Shown: positions 8,240 through 15,379 of the stretch, piece after piece
How positions within the stretch are numbered: the first letter of the stretch is position 1
Layout: every line of letters starts with the position of its first letter
Source: VXYL01 sp964348085
GTDB taxonomy: Bacteria; Pseudomonadota; Gammaproteobacteria; Pseudomonadales; Azotimanducaceae
NCBI GenBank assembly: GCA_964348085.1
Contig: CAYGBI010000009.1
Coordinates: 6,807-70,806, forward strand
Direction of reading: 5' to 3'
Length of the DNA stretch: 64,000 nucleotides
Program-made: the position numbers and the translations under genes
Notes under the pieces: model-generated
What the model was told of the DNA's origin: nothing
Seen by the model: only the letters and a program-made list of their open reading frames with translations
Database searches by the model: none

Positions 8240-9526
8240 TCAACCGGTGATCAGCAGAGTTTCCTTGCCCTCGAAGGCTTCGAGACTGGAGACGATGATT
8301 TCCTCCCCGGCGCGTAAGCCGGAGACGATTTCCACCGCGTTCAGGCTGCGCGCGCCGACCTCGATGAGCCGCCGCCGCGCGACATCGCCGTCGATGGCGT
8401 AGGCGATCCGACCGCCGCCGGACTCCAAGAATTGGCCGCGCACGACGCGCAAGACGTCGTATTTCGCTTCCAGCAGAACCCGTGTGGTGAGGCGCTGGTT
8501 CTGGCGCAGGCCAGCGGGAGAGTCGGCGTCGAACGCCAGCCGTACGGTGACTTGATTGTCGATGATTTCGGGCGACACGGAGACCACGGTGGCGCGGTGA
8601 ACAACGCCGCTCGCGCGCACTTCGGCCGCCATGCCGACGGCCACGTCGTCCGAATAGCTTTCCGGTACCTGCGCCTCCACCTCGAAGCGCGAGAGGTCTA
8701 CCACAGCCAACACCGCCATGTTCGGGGTTACCGCGGTCTTCTGCTCCACCAAGCGGTTGCCGACGATGCCGTTCACGGTCGAACGGATGGTGAGCTCGTC
8801 CACCTGCCGAGCGAGATCGCGGACCAAGAGATCTTGGCGCTCCAACTCCAACTGCCGGGTGCGCAGTTCGAAAGCCAAGCGTTCTTCATCGAGTTCCGCG
8901 TCCGCTACCGCGTGGGCATGGGCGAGCTCGGCGGAGCGCTTCTCGTCGTGCGCCTTCTCGAAGTCGAGCTCGGAGATGGCGTCGTTGGCGTAGGCTTGAT
9001 CGGCGCGGCGGGCCTCGCGCTTGGCGGCCGTGAACGCCACGTCCGCTAGATCGACGGTTTTCCGATTGGTGAGCGCACGTTGCTTCGCTTCGATTTTCTG
9101 CCGGTCGACTTCCACCTGCAGGCGCGAGCGGTTGGCCTCTTCCTGATCGAGCCGATTGTCGACTTCCGGGCTGTCGATTTCCGCCAGCACGTCGCCGGCG
9201 GAGACGACGGCGCCGGCCTCGACGTGAAACGTGATGGTTCCGGTCTGCTTGGCGTACAGCGTCGGGCTGATGGCCGCCACGACGCGCCCTTGCACGGACA
9301 CGTCTCGCACCAAGTCGCCACGCTCGACCCGCGCGATGCGCAGCCGATCCCGGGATACGCTCATCTCGGCTTCCGACCAGCGCAGGATCGACGGGACCGC
9401 AAATACCCCTAGGGCGGCGAGGATCGCGACCCCGATGCCGCCGCCAATCAGCCACTGCCGACGCTTGGATTTGGGTTCGATGCGAACGTCTTGGGACGAC
9501 GTGTCGGCTATGCCGAGCGTTGCCAT
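8240..9526 (-). CDS. Periplasmic adaptor subunit (HlyD/MacA family)
   Basis: 428 aa, first gene of the minus-strand export operon. A cytoplasmic tail precedes one membrane anchor (QWLIGGGIGVAILAALGVFAV). Next comes a lipoyl half-motif (GTITFHVEAGAVVSAGDVLAEIDS), a long coiled-coil hairpin of about 130 residues rich in Glu, Lys and Arg, a second lipoyl half (STVNGIVGNRLVEQKTAV), a beta-barrel and a membrane-proximal domain. This is the order in MacA-type adaptors, which bridge an inner-membrane exporter to an outer-membrane duct. The long hairpin suggests contact with a TolC-like protein; none is encoded here. Confidence 0.88.
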   Translation of the reverse strand: MATLGIADTSSQDVRIEPKSKRRQWLIGGGIGVAILAALGVFAVPSILRWSEAEMSVSRDRLRIARVERGDLVRDVSVQGRVVAAISPTLYAKQTGTITFHVEAGAVVSAGDVLAEIDSPEVDNRLDQEEANRSRLQVEVDRQKIEAKQRALTNRKTVDLADVAFTAAKREARRADQAYANDAISELDFEKAHDEKRSAELAHAHAVADAELDEERLAFELRTRQLELERQDLLVRDLARQVDELTIRSTVNGIVGNRLVEQKTAVTPNMAVLAVVDLSRFEVEAQVPESYSDDVAVGMAAEVRASGVVHRATVVSVSPEIIDNQVTVRLAFDADSPAGLRQNQRLTTRVLLEAKYDVLRVVRGQFLESGGGRIAYAIDGDVARRRLIEVGARSLNAVEIVSGLRAGEEIIVSSLEAFEGKETLLITG

Positions 9527-9617
9527 GGCTACATCTTACTTCCGTGGCTAGCGTGCGCTACTTCGGGGCGTCGTCGATTGAGACACGCTTGATGGGCTTT
9601 AGTTCTATCGCCTTTGG

Positions 9618-9643
9618 TCGGGCCATGGGCGCTCTTGGCCCGA
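9618..9643 (-). terminator. Possible terminator-like hairpin after the oxidoreductase gene
   Basis: TCGGGCCA (9618-9625) and TGGCCCGA (9636-9643) form a perfect 8-bp stem with a 10-base loop, 45 bp beyond the stop of the minus-strand oxidoreductase gene. There is no T-tract, so it may be a Rho-dependent pause or mRNA 3' end rather than a true intrinsic terminator. Confidence 0.35.
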
Positions 9644-9688
9644 CATCATGTGAACTTATGTGGCGGCGTAGGCCTTAAGGGGCCGCCG

Positions 9689-10960
9689 TCAGTCCGCCGC
9701 TTGCGCCACGGCGAACACGTCGTCGGCGCCGATGCCGAGATGGTTGGCGAGGTGCCGCGCCAAGTCCCGCGCGTCGTCGCCGGCGCCATGGATGAAGCTC
9801 GACTTGCGGCGGCGCATGAAGGTCAGTCCCATCGCCACCATTCCGGGCGCGCCTTCTACGACGCCGCCGTCGTGCCGGAGGCGCCCCTTGCGGTCGAGCA
9901 CCGGCACGTCCAGCCAAGAGTAGTCGGGCCGATATCCGGTGGCCCATAGGATGCTGCGGATGCCTTCTTTCGCCAAGTCGAAACCGAGGCTCGGCGTATC
10001 CGGAACGACAGTCCTCGGCAGGCGGGTGGGCGGCTCGGCGCCGTTGCCGCCATGTTCATCCGCCCACTCGTCAATGCCGTTCAACAGGCGATTCATCTTC
10101 AAATCGGCAAGCGTGCAGACGTTGCGTAACGAACCTGAAAACTGCGCCTTGCCGTCGCGCAAGCCCATCAGTCGGCCGACGAGGCGCACGCCGATAGCGG
10201 TGAGCGCGTTCAAGTCTAGGGTTGATCGTTCCTCGGTGCCGGCAAGCTGCGGCGACGGCACGTTGCGGGCCCGGTTGATGTCGTCGACGGCGTCGTAGCG
10301 ATCGTCGAGCAGGCCGACCCGATCCATCCACCACTGAATGTCGTGGCCGCGATAGAGGCGAGGCATGCGCACGTGCTCGCCCACCGAGATCGTGACCGGG
10401 CGCCCGGAACGGTGTAGCTCCTCGCCGAGCTGCAGACCGGTGGCCGATGCGCCGACGACGAGCACGCCGCCGGGCGGCAGGTCGTCCGGGTTGCGGTAAT
10501 CCAAGGCGGTAAGCGATTCGATGTCCGCCGACACGCCCGCCGCGCTGGCCGGCAGCGCCGGCAGATTGCACGCGCCACTCGCCAACACGAGCGAACGGCA
10601 CCGCCAATCGCCGTCGCTGGTATGCACGAGGTAGCCGTTGCCGCTTCGGCACACACGCTCGACCGTGACGTTGGCGCGCACCGGCGCGTCGATCTCGGCC
10701 GCGTAGGAGGCGATGAACGCGGCCACTTCCGCGGCGGTCATGAAGCCGTCCGGGTCATCGCCCGCATAAGCGTAGCCGGGCAGGTGGGTCTGCCAGTTGG
10801 GAGTTAGCAGACGCAGCGAGTCCCAGCGCTCGGTGCGCCACGAATTGGCCACTTCGCCCCGTTCGAGGACGACATGGTCGATACCGAGCGCGGCGAGCTC
10901 GTGGCTCATGGCGAGGCCGGACTGGCCGCCGCCGACGACCAGCGTGGTAACGAATGGGAT
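9689..10960 (-). CDS. FAD/NAD(P)-dependent oxidoreductase, probable AUC start
   Basis: 423 aa from an unusual start. The first in-frame ATG is at 10909, but that would remove the FAD-binding GGGQSG loop (VVGGGQSGLA), which is in frame just upstream. No ATG, GTG or TTG lies between that loop and the upstream gene. An AUC codon at 10960 sits 7 nt after a perfect AAGGAG (10968-10973), giving MPFVTTLVVGGG as the N-terminus. A second Rossmann motif (VVGASATGLQLG) and an ATGYRPDYSWLD segment place the protein among flavin-containing monooxygenase-like enzymes. It probably uses NADPH and FAD in the cytosol; the substrate is unknown. It follows osmC by 26 bp, so the two are likely co-transcribed. Confidence 0.75.
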   Translation of the reverse strand: MPFVTTLVVGGGQSGLAMSHELAALGIDHVVLERGEVANSWRTERWDSLRLLTPNWQTHLPGYAYAGDDPDGFMTAAEVAAFIASYAAEIDAPVRANVTVERVCRSGNGYLVHTSDGDWRCRSLVLASGACNLPALPASAAGVSADIESLTALDYRNPDDLPPGGVLVVGASATGLQLGEELHRSGRPVTISVGEHVRMPRLYRGHDIQWWMDRVGLLDDRYDAVDDINRARNVPSPQLAGTEERSTLDLNALTAIGVRLVGRLMGLRDGKAQFSGSLRNVCTLADLKMNRLLNGIDEWADEHGGNGAEPPTRLPRTVVPDTPSLGFDLAKEGIRSILWATGYRPDYSWLDVPVLDRKGRLRHDGGVVEGAPGMVAMGLTFMRRRKSSFIHGAGDDARDLARHLANHLGIGADDVFAVAQAAD

Positions 10961-10986
10961 GACGCTTCTCCTTGACGGTGAGCGCG

Positions 10987-11547
10987 CTACTTCACTTCGA
11001 CGGTGACGTTGGTGGGGTTGGTAATGATGTCGTACACCGCAGAGCGCTTCTGCGACTGCGCCACCAAGGCTTCGATGTCGTCGGCGGAGGCGTCCGCGTC
11101 GATGTCGTAGCTAACCTTGATGCCGCTGAAGCCATTGCGCACGTCGGCGTCCGCGCCGAGTATGCCTTGGACGTCCATATCGCCTTCCAGCGTCGCCTTC
11201 ACCGACTTGAGCTGAATATCGCGGTTCTGCGCAACCGAGGCGACGCCAGCGGTCAGGCAACTGGCCAGACCGACCAGCACGTATTCGACCGGCGTCGCGC
11301 CGTTGTCCTCGGCGGCGAACGTCTCGGGATGATCGGCGTCGAAGCTGAACTCGCGCTTGTGCTTCTGCTCGTCGCCCCAGCCGAAATAGCCTTCCACGGA
11401 GGATTGACTGTGGGTGCCGTTTACCCACTCGCAGGTGGCTCGCCACGTGAACTGCGCGGTCTCCGGCGCGTCGGACACGGCTGCGCGAGCGCCCAGTAGG
11501 GCGTCGACATTGACGCCGTTGTCTGCTTTATCGACGTTGTCGGTCAT
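10987..11547 (-). CDS. OsmC family protein
   Basis: 186 aa. The core PVEYVLVGLASCLTAGVAS carries the first conserved Cys of the OsmC/Ohr fold. The second conserved Cys, which normally lies in a helix further on, is replaced: the segment reads SQKRSAVYDIITNPTNV, so Ser-Ala occupies the usual Cys position. The classic two-Cys peroxide reduction therefore looks unlikely, and the protein belongs to the OsmC-like branch of less certain function. It is the first gene of a pair with the FAD oxidoreductase downstream. An N-terminal extension of about 30 residues precedes the domain and has no signal peptide. Confidence 0.82.
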   Translation of the reverse strand: MTDNVDKADNGVNVDALLGARAAVSDAPETAQFTWRATCEWVNGTHSQSSVEGYFGWGDEQKHKREFSFDADHPETFAAEDNGATPVEYVLVGLASCLTAGVASVAQNRDIQLKSVKATLEGDMDVQGILGADADVRNGFSGIKVSYDIDADASADDIEALVAQSQKRSAVYDIITNPTNVTVEVK

Positions 11548-12018
11548 GGCGAGGTACCTAGCTGATATACGAACGCGCGGATTCTAGGCGGCTTGCGGTT
11601 TTCGCTCAACGTCATTCGACGGGTCGACTGCGACCCTCAAACGGTACGCGGGTTGCGCTTGTGAGAGAACTCATCGAGAGTTGCCTGCGAACACTATATT
11701 AATGTACAGTATCCGTGTGTGGCAGATGGCGAAAGGTGAGGGCGACGGCACTTCCAGAGCGGCCGTCCGGTATCGTTTCGTCGCGGTCGGTCGCGGCCGA
11801 ATGTGCATGATGCGCGCCCTTGTCCCTTGCCGGGAGGGCGCCCGACCAATCTCGGCGCGCCGCGGGCTGCCAACGTGGGCTGTGGGCCGCCAGAAGCGGG
11901 GTGCTAAAGGAAAGGACGTCAGAGGTTGGAGAGGTTGCACAGAATCGACGCAACCGCTCGTGCGCCGTGGCGCACAAAGCGGCTAGAGTTGGCGAATATC
12001 GACTGGACCGAGGCGCAT
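11548..12018. other. Divergent intergenic region between osmC and uppS
   Basis: These 471 bases hold no convincing gene. In many Proteobacteria frr lies directly before uppS; it is not here. Visible features are a short AT-rich patch around 11693-11712 and a perfect palindrome GTGCGCC-gt-GGCGCAC at 11960-11975, 43 bp before uppS. An inverted repeat GGTTGC ... GCAACC precedes it. The osmC promoter (leftward) and uppS promoter (rightward) must both lie here, but I cannot place them with confidence. Confidence 0.5.
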
Positions 12019-12777
12019 ATGCCTGAGCCAAAATTGAAGCTGGTGGATGCCGCCTCGTCGCCGGGCGAGCCGGCCGGACCTCGCCATCTAGCGATCGTCA
12101 TGGATGGCAACCACCGCTGGGCGCGCGGGCGGCGCTTGCCCGGCGCCGCCGGCCACCGTGCGGGGGCCAAGAACGTCAAGGTCATCGCCCAAGCTTGCGC
12201 CGACCGGGGTGTTGAGTGCTTGACGCTATTTGCCTTTAGCACCGAGAACTGGCAGCGCCCGAGGCGCGAGGTGAACCTGCTCTTGGATCTCATGCGCGGC
12301 GTGTTGAACGACGATATCGACGAGTTGAACCGCAAGGGGGCGCGGTTGCGCTTCATCGGCGACCGCCGGCGTTTTCCCGCCGACCTGCAAACGCTGATGA
12401 ATCGCGCCGAGCGGCTCACCGAGGTCAACGAACGCTTGCATCTGACCATCGCCGTCAACTACGGCGGTCGCTGGGACATCGTGCAGGCGGCGCGGGAGAT
12501 CGCGCGGGCGGCGTGCGACGGGGATTTGGATCCGGAAACGCTGGACCAAGAAGGCTTTGCCTCGTTCCTGTCGTTGCGAGATCTGCCGCCGCCGGACCTG
12601 TGCATACGCACCGGTGGCGACCGGCGCATCAGCAACTTCCTTTTGTGGGATTTCGCCTACACGGAGTTGTACTTCACTTCCGACTACTGGCCGGACTTCG
12701 ACGAGGGACGGCTGGTGCGGGCGTTCGCGGACTTCAACGCTAGGCAGCGGCGCTACGGCGCCAGAGTGCAACCGTAG
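12019..12777 (+). CDS. uppS: Isoprenyl (undecaprenyl) diphosphate synthase
   Basis: 252 aa, close to the 253 of E. coli UppS. The cytosolic, membrane-associated enzyme adds cis-isoprene units to farnesyl-PP to give the C55 carrier for peptidoglycan and O-antigen. The signature AIVMDGNHRWARGR includes catalytic Asp29; FAFSTENWQRP and the C-terminal RTGGDRRISNFLLWDFAYTE (IPP-binding Arg residues) are intact. I chose the ATG at 12019 because an upstream GTG-type extension of 31 residues is not family-like. It opens the envelope gene string, but cdsA follows only after a 122-bp gap with a tandem repeat. Confidence 0.95.
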   Translation: MPEPKLKLVDAASSPGEPAGPRHLAIVMDGNHRWARGRRLPGAAGHRAGAKNVKVIAQACADRGVECLTLFAFSTENWQRPRREVNLLLDLMRGVLNDDIDELNRKGARLRFIGDRRRFPADLQTLMNRAERLTEVNERLHLTIAVNYGGRWDIVQAAREIARAACDGDLDPETLDQEGFASFLSLRDLPPPDLCIRTGGDRRISNFLLWDFAYTELYFTSDYWPDFDEGRLVRAFADFNARQRRYGARVQP

Positions 12778-12788
12778 CGTCTCGCGCC

Positions 12789-12842
12789 GGTATGTGCGGT
12801 ATGTGCGGTATGTGTGGTAAGTGCGGTAAGTGCGGAATGAAC
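12789..12842 (+). repeat. 9-bp tandem repeat, six units
   Basis: Six head-to-tail 9-mers occupy the uppS-cdsA gap: GGTATGTGC twice, GGTATGTGT, GGTAAGTGC twice, and a degenerate GGAATGAAC. The graded divergence from left to right suggests slippage-driven growth. The array lies in the presumed operon leader of cdsA, so copy number could alter spacing or mRNA structure. Confidence 0.85.
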
Positions 12843-12899
12843 CGTGGCGTCCGGCGGACGGCTGGGAGACAAAGTTGACGCGGGCGAGGCGCGGGCGCG

Positions 12900-13763
12900 T
12901 TGCTTAACGTACGCATCGCAACGGCGCTGGTTCTCGTCGCCGTCGTCGCGGGGGCGGCAATCTACCTGCCGCCGCCTTGGCTCGCCGCGTTTTTTCACGT
13001 GCTCGCGTTGGTTGCCGCCTACGAGTGGGCGAAACTGGCTGGCCTCGCCAAGCGCATGGAGTGGATTGGCTACGCGGCCGCGCTAACGGCTGTGGTGGTG
13101 GCGCTTTGGTTGGTGCCCGGCGCGGCTGACGTCACGGGATTGGCGGAGGGCGTGGCGGTTGCGATGTGGACAGCGGCGCCGCCCGCTTGGCTGGCCACAT
13201 TCGCCGTCGCGGCGCTGCTTTGGCTCGTCGCCTTGGTGTTGGTTTGCGTTTATCCCGCAAGCGCTCGCCTGTTGCGTTCGCGATTCGCAATGCTGGCCGC
13301 TGGCGTCGTGATCATCGGTGCCACCTGGTTGGCGCTGGTGTCGTTGAAGATGGCCGGCACCGGCTTGCTGCTCTGGTTGCTGGTGGCGGTGGCGCTGGCG
13401 GATACCGGCGCCTACTTCGCCGGACGCAAGTTCGGCCGCCGCAAGCTCGCGCCCCGGGTAAGTCCCGGCAAGACGTGGGAGGGCGTCGTCGGGGGTGCGT
13501 TGGCCACGTTGGCGTGGGGCGTCGGCGGCGCTTGGCTGTTCGACGACGACGTGCTGGTCTGGCTGGGCATCTCGGCCGTCGTGTTTTTCGCCGCTGTGCT
13601 GGGCGACTTGCTCGAAAGCGCCTTCAAGCGTGCGCGAGGCGTCAAGGACTCGGGTGGCCTATTGCCGGGCCACGGCGGCCTACTCGATCGCATCGACTCG
13701 CTCTTGGCCGCCGCGCCGACGTTGGCGTTGCTGTTGGCCGTGCGGGACGGCGTCTCTGTTTGA
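12900..13763 (+). CDS. cdsA: Phosphatidate cytidylyltransferase (CDP-DAG synthase)
   Basis: 287 aa, an integral inner-membrane enzyme making CDP-diacylglycerol from phosphatidate and CTP, the branch point for all phospholipids. About eight hydrophobic helices are visible. The C-terminal signature is complete: SAFKRARGVKDSGGLLPGHG followed by GLLDRID, matching the family pattern S-x-x-K-R-x4-K-D-x-G...H-G-G-x-x-D-R-x-D. The start is a TTG at 12900 (LNVRIATALVL), with GAGG about 10 nt upstream; no in-frame ATG serves. In most relatives dxr comes next, but here a 216-bp gap with a dispersed repeat precedes rseP. Confidence 0.93.
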   Translation: MLNVRIATALVLVAVVAGAAIYLPPPWLAAFFHVLALVAAYEWAKLAGLAKRMEWIGYAAALTAVVVALWLVPGAADVTGLAEGVAVAMWTAAPPAWLATFAVAALLWLVALVLVCVYPASARLLRSRFAMLAAGVVIIGATWLALVSLKMAGTGLLLWLLVAVALADTGAYFAGRKFGRRKLAPRVSPGKTWEGVVGGALATLAWGVGGAWLFDDDVLVWLGISAVVFFAAVLGDLLESAFKRARGVKDSGGLLPGHGGLLDRIDSLLAAAPTLALLLAVRDGVSV

Positions 13764-13768
13764 GTCGC

Positions 13769-13876
13769 CAGCAGCCTGTTGGCGGCGTCAGCCGCGAAGT
13801 CCGACCTACGTATAGCGTCGCTTGGGTTTAAGGCGAAATGCGGTGCCGGAGGCAACGGCTTCGTGGTGCTGGCGTC
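13769..13876 (-). repeat. Dispersed intergenic repeat, copy E (diverged)
   Basis: A worn copy of the repeat family also seen at 26437, 28758, 49001, 49551 and 52154. It starts AGCAGCCTGTTGGCGGCG, carries GCCGCGAAGTCCGAC, then AGGCGAAATGCGGTGCC, GGCAACGGCTTCGTGG and ends GCTGGCG. By comparison with the other copies it is in the reversed orientation. It lies 5 bp after the cdsA stop, where dxr is normally found. Confidence 0.7.
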
Positions 13877-13979
13877 GATTTCCTACACCGACTCGGGCGA
13901 ATGTCGGCATCGTCCCGGGCTCAGGCGCGGTATGATGCGCCTGAACTTAGTGCGCTGATCGACGGTCAAAGGCCAGCCG

Positions 13980-15332
13980 ATGGATATTCTGCACATCCTC
14001 TTCTACTTTCTCGTGGCGCTCGGCGTCTTGGTGACGTTTCACGAGGCGGGTCATTTTCTCGTCGCTCGCTGGACCGGCGTACACGTGGTGCGCTTTTGCG
14101 TCGGTTTCGGCAAACCCATTCTCACTTGGCGGGACAAACGCGGCACGGAGTTCGCCATCGCCGCGCTGCCGTTGGGTGGCTATGTGCGCCTCTATGACCG
14201 CCGGGACGCGGACGCGGCGCAGTATGCGCCGGCGGATCCGGCCTTGGCGCATCGCTCCTATGACCGACTGAAGCCGCAGTGGCGTATCGCCATCGCCCTC
14301 GGCGGACCGGGTGCGAACTTTCTGTTGGCGTTCATTCTGTACTGGCTGGTCGCGGTGGTCGGCGTGCCGGTCGCCACCCCCGAGATCGCGGTCGCCACGG
14401 ACAGTCCGGCGTATCAGGCCGGGTTGCGCGAGGGCGATGAGATCGTCGGTGTGGACGGCCAACCCACCGAGAGCTGGGCCGATATCGGCATGGCGCTCGT
14501 GGCGCGGCTCGGCGACACCGGCGTAATCGAGTTCGAAACCGAGCGCGACGGCAGCCGAAGCCAGCGCGCCGTCGTCATAGAGGACTGGCTCGTCGGCGCC
14601 GACGACCCGGATGTGATCGCCGCTTTGGGTCTGAGCCCCCTGCGACCCGCGTTCATCGGCGGTGTGCTTGAAAACCAACCGGCTATGGAAGCGGGATTGC
14701 GCGCCAACGACCTCGTCACCCACGTCGACGGTCGGCCAATCCAGCGCTGGAGCGAGTTCGTCGCGCTGGTTCGAGAGAGTCCTGAGAAGCCGATCACGCT
14801 AACGGTAGTGCGCGAATCCGACACGCGGACGGTGCGCGTCACGCCGAAGATGCGGTTCGATGACGCCGGCGACGAGTACGGCTTCGTGGGGGTCGAAGCG
14901 GGGCGTCCCACCCGAATTGTGCGGGAGGGGGTGTTCGCCGCACTCGGTCGCGCGGCTGGCGACACTTACGCGTATTCGGTGTTGACGGTGAAGCTCATCG
15001 GCAAGATGCTGACCTTGGATGTGTCGCCGAAAAACGTCGCCGGACCGATCACCATCGCCAAGGTGACGAGTGACTCGGCCCGCGCCGGTTTCGGCCAATT
15101 CGTTTCTCTGCTGGCGCTGCTGTCGATCAATCTGGGCTTGATCAACCTGCTGCCCATTCCCATCCTCGACGGCGGCGTCGTGGTGATGAACGGTATCGAA
15201 TTGGTTCGCCGCAAACCGCCGTCGGCCCGGCTCGAAGCCATGACCGCCCGCGTTGGCTTGGCGATGGTGGCGGGGTTGATGGTGTTTGTGTTCTATGTCG
15301 ATATTCTGCGCTGGTTTTGGTCGGCTTCTTGA
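13980..15332 (+). CDS. rseP: Site-2 protease, RseP family
   Basis: 450 aa, the length expected for RseP. This inner-membrane zinc protease cleaves anti-sigma-E (RseA) and remnant signal peptides. HEAGH at residues 21-25 supplies two zinc ligands and NLLPIPILDGG near the C-terminus supplies the Asp. Two PDZ domains lie between, at about 125-210 (VATDSPAYQAGLREGDEIVG) and 220-305 (MEAGLRANDLVTHVDGRPI). Four membrane segments are recognisable. It is followed by bamA after 47 bp, the standard order linking envelope stress signalling to outer-membrane assembly. Confidence 0.95.
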   Translation: MDILHILFYFLVALGVLVTFHEAGHFLVARWTGVHVVRFCVGFGKPILTWRDKRGTEFAIAALPLGGYVRLYDRRDADAAQYAPADPALAHRSYDRLKPQWRIAIALGGPGANFLLAFILYWLVAVVGVPVATPEIAVATDSPAYQAGLREGDEIVGVDGQPTESWADIGMALVARLGDTGVIEFETERDGSRSQRAVVIEDWLVGADDPDVIAALGLSPLRPAFIGGVLENQPAMEAGLRANDLVTHVDGRPIQRWSEFVALVRESPEKPITLTVVRESDTRTVRVTPKMRFDDAGDEYGFVGVEAGRPTRIVREGVFAALGRAAGDTYAYSVLTVKLIGKMLTLDVSPKNVAGPITIAKVTSDSARAGFGQFVSLLALLSINLGLINLLPIPILDGGVVVMNGIELVRRKPPSARLEAMTARVGLAMVAGLMVFVFYVDILRWFWSAS

Positions 15333-15379
15333 CCAAGCTTGCAACGAACGGCCACCGGATTTTCAAGGAGGTGCGTCAA

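Noticed and set aside
11694..11709. LexA-like box (CTAT-N8-ACAG)
   Set aside because: One mismatch to CTGT-N8-ACAG, but no SOS-type gene is adjacent and the nearest gene is 300 bp away; chance is likely in an AT-rich patch.
11681..12031. Small genes on both strands upstream of uppS
   Set aside because: Overlapping Arg/Ser-rich frames without ribosome sites; treated as noncoding.
12789..12842. CRISPR-like array
   Set aside because: Contiguous 9-bp units with no spacers and no cas genes.
15317..15379. BamA start at a TTG inside rseP
   Set aside because: The ATG at 15380 has a far better ribosome site; the extra residues have no signal-peptide character.
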